The notes: generated from the letters alone by a model not told the origin. A stretch of DNA of 64,000 nt from Akkermansia muciniphila (GCA_945888515.1 CAMDAD010000012.1:1-64000); one strand, 5' to 3'. Counted from the stretch's first letter, positions 28,110 to 37,291 are shown. Program-made: numbers and translations.

Positions 28110-30326
28110 GTGCCCAATGCCCGCGTGTTGATCGATGGACCATCCGAACTGGTCTTCGATTATTCGTTTCCCGATGAACTGCCCGTTCGTCCGGGATGTC
28201 GGGTACGTGTGCCTCTGCGCAATCGCGATGCGACTGGCACGGTGCTCTCCACCGCCGCCGCCGAGGATCTCGGCTTTGCCACCCGCCCGCTCCACTCGCT
28301 GATCGATCCCGAACCGCTGCTTACCTCTGAGTTGTTAGAACTGGCCCGCTGGATCGCCCAATACTACGGATCCAGCATGGAGTCGGTCATCCGCTCACTG
28401 CTACCGGAATCTGTGCGCTCGGAAGAGCACAGCGCCAAGTCGCAAAAATTCGTTAGTTTGCTGAAAACACCACCACCGGAACTCCTCGAATCATTGGGGA
28501 AAAAAGCGCCGAAACAGCAACTCATTCTGACTCGTTTACTGCGCGAGCCTGATCAAAAAATCCTTCTCGCCGAGCTGGGCAAAGGAGCCAGCACCTCCGT
28601 GAAAGCTTTGGAAAAAACGGGACTCGTCGTTGTGCAAGAAGAGGCTGTCCGACGCGAACCAGATGCCGATTTGCAAGAGCAAATCATCGAATCTCAGCCA
28701 CTCGCACTCCATGCCGAACAAGCCCAGGCCTTGTCGGTCGTCCGCAACTTGATCGATACCCCTAGCAAACCGCTCTTGTTGTTAGGTGTCACGGGCTCGG
28801 GAAAAACGGAAGTGTATCTGCAAGCGGCACGTTACTCACTCGATCAAGGGAAAACGGTTCTCGTATTAGTACCTGAAATTTCTCTAACGCCGCAGACGGT
28901 CCGACGCTTCAAGGCGCGTTTCGCCGCATTGATCGATCAGGTGGCGGTGTTGCACTCACACTTGTCACAGGGCGAACGTTTCGATGAATGGCATCGCATC
29001 CGCAACGGCAAAGCACGCATCGTCATCGGCGCGCGCTCGGCAGTTTTCGCTCCCCTTCCCGATCTCGGTCTCATCCTCGTCGATGAAGAACACGACAACT
29101 CCTACAAACAAGACACCACCCCGCGCTACCACGGTCGCGATGTTGCGGTGCTGCGTGCCCACATCGAAAAATGCGCGGTCGTGCTGGGCTCGGCGACACC
29201 TTCGTTAGAAACTTTTCACCACTGCCAAGAGGGGAAATACTTGCTTCAGCGGCTCAACCAACGCGCGGATTCCCACTCGATGCCGCTCGTCCGCGTAATC
29301 GACATGCGACTAGAGCAGCAAAAGCAAAAAAACAGCAACACCATCTTTTCCGATAAACTCCGCCAAGCGCTGGATGTTCGACTCGAACGCGGCGAGCAGT
29401 CCATCCTTTTTCTCAATCGCCGCGGCTTTGCTCGTTCTTTGCAGTGCCCCGCTTGCGGCCATGCCTGCCAGTGCCCGCATTGCGCGATTGCCCTTACCTA
29501 TCACCGTACCGATGAGCGCCTCATGTGCCACATCTGCGGCTATCAATCGATCGTTCCACGCAAATGCCCCGAGTGCAAAGACCCCTCTATCGCCTTGCAA
29601 GGGTATGGGACGCAGAAGGTGGAGGAGGTCCTCGCCAAGCTCATTCCCAAGGCCCGCGTCGCCCGCATCGATGCCGATGCCATGCGCAAAAAAAACACCC
29701 TGCGCGACATGCTTAACGCCTTCAAGGCGAAGAAGATCGATATCCTCATCGGCACTCAAATGATCGCCAAAGGACTGCATTTTCCCAACGTAACACTCGT
29801 CGGCATCCTTAACGCGGACATCGGACTGCACGTCCCCGATTTCCGAGCCTCCGAGCGCACCTTCCAGCTCATCACCCAGGTCGCCGGTCGAGCGGGTCGC
29901 GGCGAACTGGAAGGCGAAGTGATCGTGCAAACCAGCACGCCTCACGCCCCTGCGATTCAATACGCTCGACGCCACGACTTCGATGGTTTCAGCGAGCAAG
30001 AATTAGAGTTCCGTCGTGAATTTCATTTCCCGCCCTACGGTCGTTGTGCCGTGCTCACCGTGCGCTCCACACACGAGAGACGCGCGGAGTTCACCCTGCA
30101 GACCCTGCACCGTCGTCTCGAAGAAAACAAACCCAAGCACCTCACGATCAGCGAACCACTACCCAGTCCGCTGATCCGCTCCCACGGTCAATTCCGCTTC
30201 CAAATCACCCTCCGATGCCCCCAAGCCCGCCCCCTCACCAATCACGTTCAAGCCGTGCTTAACCGCACCCCGCTGCCGGAAGACGTCATCGCCACCTTCG
30301 ACATGGACGCGATTAATTTTTCGTAA
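28110..30326 (+). CDS. priA: Primosomal replication restart helicase PriA (N')
   Basis: A 738-residue superfamily 2 helicase that recognises abandoned replication forks and reloads the replicative helicase. It starts with GTG (MPNARVLIDGPSELVFDYSF). The N-terminal 3'-end-binding domain covers about the first 100 residues, followed by a winged-helix region. Helicase motifs are intact: LLGVTGSGKTEVYLQ (Walker A), LVDEEHDNSYKQD (motif II), VLGSATPS (motif III) and QVAGRAGRGELEG (motif VI). Eight zinc-binding cysteines occur as CPACGHACQCPHC, CHICGY and CPEC. Length is normal. A well-formed promoter sits immediately upstream and predicts a leaderless mRNA. Confidence 0.97.
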   Translation: MPNARVLIDGPSELVFDYSFPDELPVRPGCRVRVPLRNRDATGTVLSTAAAEDLGFATRPLHSLIDPEPLLTSELLELARWIAQYYGSSMESVIRSLLPESVRSEEHSAKSQKFVSLLKTPPPELLESLGKKAPKQQLILTRLLREPDQKILLAELGKGASTSVKALEKTGLVVVQEEAVRREPDADLQEQIIESQPLALHAEQAQALSVVRNLIDTPSKPLLLLGVTGSGKTEVYLQAARYSLDQGKTVLVLVPEISLTPQTVRRFKARFAALIDQVAVLHSHLSQGERFDEWHRIRNGKARIVIGARSAVFAPLPDLGLILVDEEHDNSYKQDTTPRYHGRDVAVLRAHIEKCAVVLGSATPSLETFHHCQEGKYLLQRLNQRADSHSMPLVRVIDMRLEQQKQKNSNTIFSDKLRQALDVRLERGEQSILFLNRRGFARSLQCPACGHACQCPHCAIALTYHRTDERLMCHICGYQSIVPRKCPECKDPSIALQGYGTQKVEEVLAKLIPKARVARIDADAMRKKNTLRDMLNAFKAKKIDILIGTQMIAKGLHFPNVTLVGILNADIGLHVPDFRASERTFQLITQVAGRAGRGELEGEVIVQTSTPHAPAIQYARRHDFDGFSEQELEFRREFHFPPYGRCAVLTVRSTHERRAEFTLQTLHRRLEENKPKHLTISEPLPSPLIRSHGQFRFQITLRCPQARPLTNHVQAVLNRTPLPEDVIATFDMDAINFS

Positions 30327-30371
30327 TTTACTGGGCTGCCATTCCTCTTTTTAAAAGCGATAGTGTCACCT

Positions 30372-30632
30372 ATGACGAAAAGATCGTTTCTCGACACCAT
30401 GGCTCAAGAAGTGCCCGCTGAAGAAAAGCAGATTGATTTGGTGCTGGAAAATGCCAGTTGGCAAAAAATCCAAGATTCACAACTGGCATCAGATCAGCCC
30501 CCTTGACCAGGCAGGCTACCTCACAAAAAAAAACGAAGAGTTATGCTAGAGACTCTTCGATTCCCTGCGGGATGAGATGCGTGATGCGGAAAAAATCAAA
30601 TCGGTTTGCTCACCAAAAACGCTTTGATCACG
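30372..30632 (+). pseudogene. IS630-family transposase remnant
   Basis: The gene-free stretch 30327-30740 holds a decayed piece of an IS630-type transposase. One frame reads DLVLENASWQK (from 30432), the conserved LDNASWHK segment of the catalytic core. After a one-base slip in an A-run the neighbouring frame continues SKIHNWHQISPLDQ. It then jumps, with the PAYSPxLNPIE region deleted, to KNEELC, an in-frame TAG, and RLFDSLRDEMRDAEKIKSVCSP, which resembles the usual C-terminal helix. Upstream text from the ATG at 30372 is in frame with the first part. No terminal inverted repeats were found. The rest of the stretch shows nothing recognisable. Confidence 0.6.
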
Positions 30633-30740
30633 AACGAACTTTTGAAAAACGTTCGAATAGGATTGATGCTTCGCTCAAAATCCCGTGCGCGATCTCAGGC
30701 TGAGAGGCGCACAGGAGTCTGAGATGGTTGCCGATCACAA

Positions 30741-31205
30741 TCAGTAAGCAACGCGCATGGAGCTGCCCGAGCCGATCACACGCACACGGTCACCTGGTCT
30801 GAAATAATTCGGATTTTTCTGGGTGACTTCCTGCACGACAGCCACCGATGAACCCGAATCCAAGCGGACGGTGATTTCCACGCCTTGACGGGAACCAGCC
30901 GATTGCTGGACGTGAGAACCGAGCATGCCACCTACCAGAGCGCCACCGATGGCACCCGCTGTATTGGCGGAGCTGCCGCTGCCAATCTGGCTACCAAGGG
31001 CACCACCAGCCAAGCCACCCATCAGTGCACCAGCTTGATTGCCGGCCTCGATCTTTACATTACGCACGTCGGTAACGCGGCCATATTGCACCGCTTGCCC
31101 AGAGCGAGCATCGTTTTTCGAATACACATCTCCCGATAAACTATCTTGAGCGCAAGAAACCAACAGCCCGAGCACGGGCACAAATAGCATGATTTTTATA
31201 TTCAT
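30741..31205 (-). CDS. Glycine-zipper lipoprotein (SlyB/17-kDa antigen-like)
   Basis: A 154-residue envelope lipoprotein. The start MNIKIMLFVPVLGLLVSCAQ is chosen because it puts a signal peptide directly before a lipobox (LVSC); the acylated Cys would be residue 18. The middle has a glycine-zipper pair (GALMGGLAGGALGSQIGSG and TAGAIGGALVGGMLGSHV) expected to insert in or lie against the outer membrane. The C-terminus is a small beta segment (FRPGDRVRVIGSGSSMRVAY), as in SlyB-type proteins. Function in outer-membrane integrity is inferred from the family. It is monocistronic and divergent from the yceD-rpmF unit. Confidence 0.85.
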   Translation of the reverse strand: MNIKIMLFVPVLGLLVSCAQDSLSGDVYSKNDARSGQAVQYGRVTDVRNVKIEAGNQAGALMGGLAGGALGSQIGSGSSANTAGAIGGALVGGMLGSHVQQSAGSRQGVEITVRLDSGSSVAVVQEVTQKNPNYFRPGDRVRVIGSGSSMRVAY

Positions 31206-31305
31206 AGCGAATGCAATGTATCCTCCCACGCTGGGAAACGCAAGAAATCTTCACGACATTTTACGGTCAAAGTCTTTGCTAGCCACACGTCAACAAATCT
31301 CTGAG

Positions 31306-31334
31306 TTGCCAAAATCACAGCCTTACCCTAATAT
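31306..31334 (+). promoter_or_regulatory. Predicted promoter of yceD-rpmF
   Basis: TTGCCA (31306-31311), 17 bases, then TAATAT (31329-31334). Transcription would start near 31341, about 17 bases before the yceD start codon. Confidence 0.5.
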
Positions 31335-31357
31335 CCTCGCTCCTGACTACTATCGCC

Positions 31358-31858
31358 ATGCCACTCCTCATCGATCCCAGCACACTTCCCGAAGATGGCA
31401 TTTCGCTCGCCGGCGAACTACCTGCGGATCTCTTCGATTTTCCTCCACACGATGACGCTAAGGCTGTCAGTCCGCTGCACTACGATCTGTTTGTCCAGCG
31501 TTTCGGATCGGAGTTATTGCTGCGCGGAGACCTCCAGTCCAGCTTTGAATTGACTTGTGTGGTGACGCTCCAACGCTTTGTGCAAACCATCCGCCTCGCC
31601 GAAATTGCCGTTTCCCTCGAACTAGAAAGCGAGGCCCCGATCGATATCGCCGACTACCTGCGCGAGGAAATCGTCATCGAACTACCCGCTGATCCCCGCT
31701 GCGACGAGGGTGACGTGCCGATGGAATGCAAATTAAATTCTCCGTATTTAGTACTCGACAAAACAACGGATTCTGATCTAAGTTCCCCGCCCCCGCCGCC
31801 GGCGGACCTTCGCTGGTCGGCTCTCGATGCCCTCTCAGACCTTAACGACAACCACTAA
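31358..31858 (+). CDS. yceD: YceD/DUF177 family protein
   Basis: A 166-residue member of the DUF177 family, found beside rpmF in most bacteria and linked to 23S rRNA maturation or regulation of L32. The N-terminal half is acidic and beta-rich; DLQSSFELTCVVTLQRFV matches the family motif in which a CxxC pair is often partly present (here one Cys). The C-terminal part has DIADYLREEIVIELP, the conserved region before a Pro-rich tail (SSPPPPPADLRW). It is followed by rpmF after 12 bases, the classic yceD-rpmF arrangement. Confidence 0.88.
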   Translation: MPLLIDPSTLPEDGISLAGELPADLFDFPPHDDAKAVSPLHYDLFVQRFGSELLLRGDLQSSFELTCVVTLQRFVQTIRLAEIAVSLELESEAPIDIADYLREEIVIELPADPRCDEGDVPMECKLNSPYLVLDKTTDSDLSSPPPPPADLRWSALDALSDLNDNH

Positions 31859-31870
31859 CTACCTACTACC

Positions 31871-32053
31871 ATGGCCGTACCAAAACGCCGTCAATCCAAG
31901 AGCCGCCAGAAAATGCGTCGTGGCGCTAAGCGCTGGAAAGCACCATTGCTCAAGTCCTGCCCTGAGTGCGGCACAAAAGTGCCATCACACATCGCCTGCC
32001 CTTCCTGCGGTTATTACAAAGACCGCAAAGTGCTCGTTGTAGACGCACTGTAA
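31871..32053 (+). CDS. rpmF: 50S ribosomal protein L32
   Basis: A 60-residue ribosomal protein of the large subunit. It begins MAVPKRRQSKSRQKMRRG, standard for L32, and carries the zinc-ribbon form with two Cys pairs (CPECG and CPSCG), so it is the zinc-dependent variant. It is the second gene of the yceD-rpmF unit and is followed by a strong terminator. Confidence 0.97.
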   Translation: MAVPKRRQSKSRQKMRRGAKRWKAPLLKSCPECGTKVPSHIACPSCGYYKDRKVLVVDAL

Positions 32054-32082
32054 TTCCACAACTGGCTTGATCCACTCTATCA

Positions 32083-32111
32083 CACCGCGCCCTCTCGGCG
32101 CGGTGTTTTTT
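32083..32111 (+). terminator. Rho-independent terminator after rpmF
   Basis: CACCGCGCC pairs with GGCGCGGTG around a five-base loop and is followed by six Ts. Its end touches the stop codon of the convergent deoB gene. Confidence 0.9.
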
Positions 32112-33256
32112 CATTTTCCGCCACCGGGCTTTGATCGCAGGAAATACTGGCGCAACAAATGTGCCACCTGCGTAAAGTCGCTCCCTTCCTTCAGCTGGCA
32201 CGGGCTGTGTAAGGTGAGCAATGGCACTTGTTCTCGGGTATGATCGGTTCCCTGATGATATGGGTCATTTCCATGATCCGCCGTGATGCAAACTAACTCT
32301 CCCTCGCCTACCTGAGTGAGCCATTGTCCCAGCCACTGATCAAATTCCCGCAAGGCCTGGGCATATCCTTTGGGATCGCGTCGGTGACCATATAGCATGT
32401 CGAAGTCTACCAAATTCACCACAATCAACGAATCGCGATCACCGCACTGCTGCCACAAGCGCTCGGTCATTTTCATTCCTGCTAGATTTGATTTGGTCGG
32501 ATGACTTTCCGTCAATCCGCGCCCAGCAAAGATATCGGAAATTTTTCCCACTCCCAGCACCCGCACGCCCGCTGCGCAAAGTTCATCCAGCACTGTGATT
32601 GGTGGTAGCAGAGAGTAGTCCCTGCGATTGGGCGTGCGCTGAAAATGTTCCGCGCTCCTGCCCAAGAAAGGCCTAGCAATCACACGCCCCACACGCAACC
32701 CCTTCTCATCCAACAACTCTCGCGCCTGCTCACAGAGACGCAAGAGCCGATCGAGTCCGAACATTTCCTCATGCGCCGCGATCTGCAAAACGGAATCCGC
32801 GCTGGTATAGAGTATCGGCATCCCCGTCAAACAATGCGCCTCGCCGAGTCGATCGAGAATCTCCGTGCCGGAAGCGGCGACGTTTCCCAGAAACTTCACG
32901 CCCGACCTTTTTTCCAGCTCATCGATGAAATCGGCAGGATAGCGTTCAAAAGTTGCCAATGGCTGGTCTATCACAACGCCCGCCAGCTCCCAGTGGCCAG
33001 TCGTGGTATCCTTCCCTAATGAGCGCTCTGTCATCCGACAAGCCGCCGCTCCTGGGCGCAAAGGCAACGCCTCCGGCACCACCCGACTGTGACCACGCAT
33101 GATTTCATATAGCCCCAGACTTGCCAAGTACGGCAGTTCCAGCCCCTCACGCTCGAACAAATGACCCAGAGTATCCGCCCCCACATCGCCAAAGTCCGCA
33201 GCATCCGGCGCCGCGCCGCAGCCCACGGAATCCAATACCAACCAGCATGCTCGCAT
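32111..33256 (-). CDS. deoB: Phosphopentomutase
   Basis: A 381-residue alkaline-phosphatase-superfamily enzyme that interconverts (deoxy)ribose 1-phosphate and 5-phosphate in nucleoside catabolism. Family motifs: LVLDSVGCGAAPDAADFGDVG at the N-terminus (metal Asp), LGKDTTTGHWELAG with the phosphorylated Thr, ILYTSADSVLQIAAHE, GKISDIFAGRG and TADHGNDP with late metal ligands. Length is typical. The CNT nucleoside transporter at 60.7 kb could supply its substrates, but no phosphorylase gene is in the window. A -10-like TAGCTT ends six bases before the ATG. It faces leuB divergently. Confidence 0.95.
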   Translation of the reverse strand: MRACWLVLDSVGCGAAPDAADFGDVGADTLGHLFEREGLELPYLASLGLYEIMRGHSRVVPEALPLRPGAAACRMTERSLGKDTTTGHWELAGVVIDQPLATFERYPADFIDELEKRSGVKFLGNVAASGTEILDRLGEAHCLTGMPILYTSADSVLQIAAHEEMFGLDRLLRLCEQARELLDEKGLRVGRVIARPFLGRSAEHFQRTPNRRDYSLLPPITVLDELCAAGVRVLGVGKISDIFAGRGLTESHPTKSNLAGMKMTERLWQQCGDRDSLIVVNLVDFDMLYGHRRDPKGYAQALREFDQWLGQWLTQVGEGELVCITADHGNDPYHQGTDHTREQVPLLTLHSPCQLKEGSDFTQVAHLLRQYFLRSKPGGGK

Positions 33257-33262
33257 GACACG

Positions 33263-33268
33263 AAGCTA
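33263..33268 (-). promoter_or_regulatory. Candidate -10 hexamer of deoB, leaderless spacing
   Basis: TAGCTT on the minus strand ends six bases before the deoB ATG. A TTTTCA 16 bases upstream could be the -35 element. Weak alone, but it repeats the spacing seen at several other genes. Confidence 0.35.
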
Positions 33269-33364
33269 ATGCATTCCCCATCGGTGAAAAGCACATTCCT
33301 CTTGATTCTTGCGAGGATTTGACAAAACTTCCGCACCCCGCTTCACACGCACAAACCATTTACC

Positions 33365-34459
33365 ATGCACACGATTACTATTTTATCCGGCGACGGCATT
33401 GGACCCGAAGTCATGATTCAGGCACTCCGCGTTCTCGACGCCGTGTCGGAAAAATTTCACTTTTCCGTATCACGCAGCGAACACCTCGTCGGCGGGGCTG
33501 CCATCGATGCCACCGGTCACCCACTGCCGCCCGAGACCGTGGCCGCCAGCGAAAAAGCCGATGCCATTTTGTTCGGATCTGTCGGTGGACCCAAATGGGA
33601 ATCCCTGCCGCCCGATATCCAACCTGAGCGCGGTGCCCTATTGCCCTTGCGCAAGCACTTCGGCCTCTTCGCCAACCTGCGTCCGGGCGTTTGCCTTCCC
33701 GCATTAATTCACGCTTCACCCGTAAAAAACGAACTCATTTCCCAAGGCTTTGATGTTCTCTGCGTGCGCGAACTGACTGGTGGTGTTTACTTCGGGCAAC
33801 CGAAAGGTCGACGCGAGGAAAACGGCGAGCCTGTTGCCTTCGATACCATGATTTACAGAAAATCGGAAATCCAGCGCATCCTCCGTGTCGCTTTCACCGC
33901 TGCCATGGGACGTGGAAAACGACTCGTCTCCGTGGACAAGGCAAACGTGCTCGCTTCCTCGGTGCTCTGGCGTGAAACGGCGAACGAAATCGCCAAGGAA
34001 TTTCCTGAAGTCGCACTCTCCCACATGTATGTGGACAATGCCGCGATGCAGCTCGTGAAGCGTCCCTCCGAGTTTGATGTTCTCGTCACCGAAAACCTCT
34101 TCGGCGATATCCTCTCCGATGAAATGGCGATGATCTCCGGCTCGCTAGGCATGTTGCCCTCCGCCTCACTCGGTGCCAAAAACGACAAAGGTCTCTACTT
34201 CGGCATGTATGAACCGTCCGGTGGTTCCGCGCCTGACATCGCCGGTCAGGGCATCGCCAACCCCATTGCACAAATCCTCAGCGTCTCGATGCTACTGCGC
34301 TATTCGTTGGGAGAATCCGCAGCCGCAGATGCGATTGATGACGCCGTTGCCGCGACAATCCGCGACGGCTTCCGCACTGGTGATATCGCCACGGGGGCCG
34401 ATGGGGAAACCCGCGTCAATACAGCCGCCATGGGCGATGCGATCCTCGCTCGTCTTTGA
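33365..34459 (+). CDS. leuB: 3-isopropylmalate dehydrogenase
   Basis: A 364-residue NAD-dependent decarboxylating dehydrogenase of leucine biosynthesis. It shows [12 protein letters not shown] at the start, the [11 protein letters not shown] and [15 protein letters not shown] segments of the substrate site (catalytic Tyr in GGVYFG), [13 protein letters not shown] (catalytic Lys), [31 protein letters not shown] (catalytic Asps; given here in part as [10 protein letters not shown]) and [14 protein letters not shown] for NAD binding. No leuA, leuC or leuD lies in the window. A small membrane-protein gene follows ten bases later and is probably co-transcribed. Confidence 0.96.
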   Translation: MHTITILSGDGIGPEVMIQALRVLDAVSEKFHFSVSRSEHLVGGAAIDATGHPLPPETVAASEKADAILFGSVGGPKWESLPPDIQPERGALLPLRKHFGLFANLRPGVCLPALIHASPVKNELISQGFDVLCVRELTGGVYFGQPKGRREENGEPVAFDTMIYRKSEIQRILRVAFTAAMGRGKRLVSVDKANVLASSVLWRETANEIAKEFPEVALSHMYVDNAAMQLVKRPSEFDVLVTENLFGDILSDEMAMISGSLGMLPSASLGAKNDKGLYFGMYEPSGGSAPDIAGQGIANPIAQILSVSMLLRYSLGESAAADAIDDAVAATIRDGFRTGDIATGADGETRVNTAAMGDAILARL

Positions 34460-34468
34460 CCCAATCTG

Positions 34469-34855
34469 ATGCGAACGTTTCTCCTTATCCTCGGCATCAT
34501 CATTGTCGTCATCGGCATCGCTGGCAAAATCATGTTGCCCGGGCGCTACGAAAGTTTTTCCTTTCTCCAAGCGGGACTTTCGTTAGGAGGAGCGTTTCTG
34601 ATCTGCTACTTTTTTTCCCGAAACAATTACTGGCACGGCATCATCGGCAGCGGCGTCGTCGCCTTGCTGGGTGCCTCTCGTAGCCTTATCAATCTGCCTC
34701 AATGGATCGTATGGGTCGGACACCCCGCGCCCAAGCCACCCGCCACGCCACTGCTAGAAATGACAGTCGCCCTGCTCTGTCTGTGGTATTTCACCAAAAT
34801 CATCCGCCTTCTCATGGCCGAGAGAACACGCCGGATGCTCGAAAATAACGACTAA
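34469..34855 (+). CDS. Hypothetical membrane protein, four helices
   Basis: A 128-residue protein with four probable transmembrane segments (LLILGIIIVVIGIAGKIM, GLSLGGAFLICYFF, WHGIIGSGVVALLGA and MTVALLCLWYFTKII) and a basic tail (MAERTRRMLENND). I do not recognise a family. It starts nine bases after the leuB stop, so it should be on the same mRNA. Nothing suggests a direct link to leucine synthesis. Confidence 0.75.
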   Translation: MRTFLLILGIIIVVIGIAGKIMLPGRYESFSFLQAGLSLGGAFLICYFFSRNNYWHGIIGSGVVALLGASRSLINLPQWIVWVGHPAPKPPATPLLEMTVALLCLWYFTKIIRLLMAERTRRMLENND

Positions 34856-34954
34856 CGCGTCTTTCGCCCTGACGCTACAGCAGAGCCATGATCCTCCGCT
34901 CCCTTCGCATTCCCTCTTGACGAGGCGGAAATAGCAGCTACAGCTTATTTCACT

Positions 34955-36103
34955 ATGCGCTGTTTGTTTTCCACTATGCTGTTGGTCTCGGGAATGATGG
35001 GCTCTCTGCACGCCGCGATTGGCGTGAAAAAAGTGGCCGATGGTTTTAACCGTCCGGTCTGGGTTGGCGTGCCGAAAACTTCCCGAAAACAACTGTGGGT
35101 CATGGAGCAGCATGGCGTGGTTACTGCGGTCGATCCTGATACTGGAAAAAAAGTCGAACTCTTTGACATTCATGAAAAGGTAAGCCGCAAGGGTAATGAG
35201 GAAGGTATGTTAGGACTTGCTTTCGCGCCGGATTTTGAAACCAGCGGTCGCTTTTATCTGAACTATACCGACAAAGAACATTTCACCTGCATTTCGCGCA
35301 TGGTGATCAAGGGAGGAAATGTTGATGTTAGCAAAGAAGAAGTCATCCTCCGTTACAAACAGGATTTCCAAAATCACAACGGCGGCTGGATCGAGTTCGG
35401 TCCAGACAAGATGCTCTACATCGGCAACGGTGACGGCGGAGCTGGCAACGATCCCAAGCAACGTGCGCAGGATCTCACTTCGTTGCTAGGGAAAATTCTC
35501 CGTCTCGATGTCTCTCCCGCCAAGGGCTATGAAATCCCTTCAGACAATCCCTTCATCAAAGACAAAGAGGCCAAGCCTGAAATATGGGCCTACGGCGTGC
35601 GTAACCCATGGCGTTGCTCATTTGATGCCAAAACGGGAGATTTCTGGATCGGCGATGTCGGGCAAAATCACTGGGAGGAAATCAATCACATCGAACACAA
35701 AAAAGCCTTTGGTGCGAATTTCGGTTGGCGCCTGCGCGAGGGCGACGTTGCCACGCCGGCTAACAATGTCGGAGGGGACAAGCCCAAGGCCAACGTCGAT
35801 CCCGTTTATGTATACAAACACGGAGGCGGCTCGACCGAGGGTTTTTCGGTCACAGGTGGTTATGTCTATCGCGGTCCGATCAAGGAACTGCAGGGGCGTT
35901 ACTTTTTTGCCGATTACCAAAACCCACGGATCTGGTCGTTTGTGGAGAAAAACGGCAAGGCAAGTGATTTCAAGGATCACACCTCAGAGTTGCAACCTGA
36001 GGGCGGAAAAATCAAACAGATTCCGAGCTTTGGCGAGGCCCCGGACGGCACACTTTATCTCGTAGATCATTCCGGTCCGATTTATCAGATTGTCGAGCGC
36101 TGA
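34955..36103 (+). CDS. Secreted PQQ-type sugar/sorbosone dehydrogenase-like beta-propeller (GSDH)
   Basis: A 382-residue protein with a signal peptide (MRCLFSTMLLVSGMMGSLHA) followed by the six-bladed GSDH propeller. Motifs agree with the soluble-glucose-dehydrogenase/Hhip-like family: NEEGMLGLAFAPDF, FGPDKMLYIGNGDGG, LLGKILRLDV, YGVRNPWRCSFD, FWIGDVGQNHWEEIN and YFFADYQNPRIW. Such enzymes oxidise aldoses in the periplasm using PQQ, but many family members have no demonstrated cofactor or substrate. It stands alone between the leuB unit and manC. Confidence 0.87.
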   Translation: MRCLFSTMLLVSGMMGSLHAAIGVKKVADGFNRPVWVGVPKTSRKQLWVMEQHGVVTAVDPDTGKKVELFDIHEKVSRKGNEEGMLGLAFAPDFETSGRFYLNYTDKEHFTCISRMVIKGGNVDVSKEEVILRYKQDFQNHNGGWIEFGPDKMLYIGNGDGGAGNDPKQRAQDLTSLLGKILRLDVSPAKGYEIPSDNPFIKDKEAKPEIWAYGVRNPWRCSFDAKTGDFWIGDVGQNHWEEINHIEHKKAFGANFGWRLREGDVATPANNVGGDKPKANVDPVYVYKHGGGSTEGFSVTGGYVYRGPIKELQGRYFFADYQNPRIWSFVEKNGKASDFKDHTSELQPEGGKIKQIPSFGEAPDGTLYLVDHSGPIYQIVER

Positions 36104-36168
36104 GGTGCAGACAAGGATCAAGTGAATTTCTCGATCCCCTGTAGCATGGAGTTGGCAATCAGAATTGT

Positions 36169-36197
36169 TTGCTGAAAGGCGCGATATCGATTAGTCT
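36169..36197 (+). promoter_or_regulatory. Predicted promoter of manC, leaderless
   Basis: TTGCTG (36169-36174), 17 bases, TAGTCT (36192-36197), then six bases to the GTG start at 36204. The -35 is weak; the spacing matches priA, the DUF3127 gene and the CNT transporter. Confidence 0.45.
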
Positions 36198-36203
36198 GCG
36201 CGC

Positions 36204-37286
36204 GTGTCCGATCTTTCCCATACTTACGCCCTGATCCTCGCCGGTGGCTCCGGCACGCGTTTTTGGCCTCTCAGCCGTGACCATAAACCGAAACAACTGC
36301 TCGATCTTTTCGGCACCGGCACCTTACTGGCGCAGACCATCGCGCGGCTTGACGGGCTGGTCCCAGTGGAAAACATCCTGATTCTCACGAATGAGAAACA
36401 GGTCGCCGCCGTGCGCGAGGTCGCCCCGCAGCTGCCACTGGAAAACATCATCGCAGAGCCCGCGAAGCGCGACACGGCACCCGCCGTCGCTCTTGGTGTG
36501 GGCCTCATCGCCGCGCGCGATCCCGAGGCCGTCATGATGGTGCTGCCCTCCGATCAGCTCATCACCAACACCGAAGCCTATCAATCGGTCATGCGCGATG
36601 CACTCACCATCGCTGGCAAATGTGATGGCCTTATCACCATCGGCATCAAGCCCACCTGGCCCTGCCCTTCCTACGGCTACATCGAGCGCGGCGAGCGCGC
36701 CAGCATCACTGGGCTCGACTGCGAGAACATGCCCTACGAAGTGAAACGCTTCCGCGAAAAGCCCAGTGCCGATCTTGCCGAGCAGTTCCTCGCCCAGGGC
36801 GGCTTTAGCTGGAACGCCGGCATGTTTGTCTGGTCCATCCCCGCCGTTATGGGCGAGCTCACACGCCAGACGCCACAACTGGCGCACTTCATCTCGGAGC
36901 TCCGCCAATCGAAGGACGTCATGGCCACCATGGCCAAACAATTTCCGGCACTCACTCCGATCTCGATCGACTACGCCCTGATGGAAAAAGCCAAACGCGT
37001 GCTCAATCTGGAAGCCACCTTCGACTGGGACGACGTCGGTTCGTGGATTTCCATCGCGAAATACCTGCCGACACAAGGCGACAACAACGCCACGAACGCG
37101 AACATTTCCGAGATCGACTCGGAGAACAACATCGTCTTCAACGCCCGCAAGGGCTCCCGTATCGCGTTATTGGGTGTCGATGATCTGATCGTGGTGCAGA
37201 CCGATGACGCCCTGCTGATCGCCAACCGCCACCAAGCGGATGACATCAAAAAATTGTCCCCGCTGCTACCCGAACACCTCCTCTAA
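36204..37286 (+). CDS. manC: Mannose-1-phosphate guanylyltransferase
   Basis: A 360-residue nucleotidyltransferase making GDP-mannose from mannose 1-phosphate and GTP for surface glycans. The GTG start gives MSDLSHTYALILAGGSGTRFWPLSRD, with the pyrophosphorylase signature GGSGTRFWPLSR. VLPSDQLI, FREKPSADLAEQFLAQGGFSWNAGMFVW and DYALMEKAKRV follow. The C-terminal phosphomannose-isomerase domain of the longer ManC/AlgA proteins is absent, so this is the short form. The gene heads a plus-strand run manC-ruvX-thyA-folA with gaps of 5, 48 and 5 bases. Confidence 0.93.
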   Translation: MSDLSHTYALILAGGSGTRFWPLSRDHKPKQLLDLFGTGTLLAQTIARLDGLVPVENILILTNEKQVAAVREVAPQLPLENIIAEPAKRDTAPAVALGVGLIAARDPEAVMMVLPSDQLITNTEAYQSVMRDALTIAGKCDGLITIGIKPTWPCPSYGYIERGERASITGLDCENMPYEVKRFREKPSADLAEQFLAQGGFSWNAGMFVWSIPAVMGELTRQTPQLAHFISELRQSKDVMATMAKQFPALTPISIDYALMEKAKRVLNLEATFDWDDVGSWISIAKYLPTQGDNNATNANISEIDSENNIVFNARKGSRIALLGVDDLIVVQTDDALLIANRHQADDIKKLSPLLPEHLL

Positions 37287-37291
37287 CAGAA

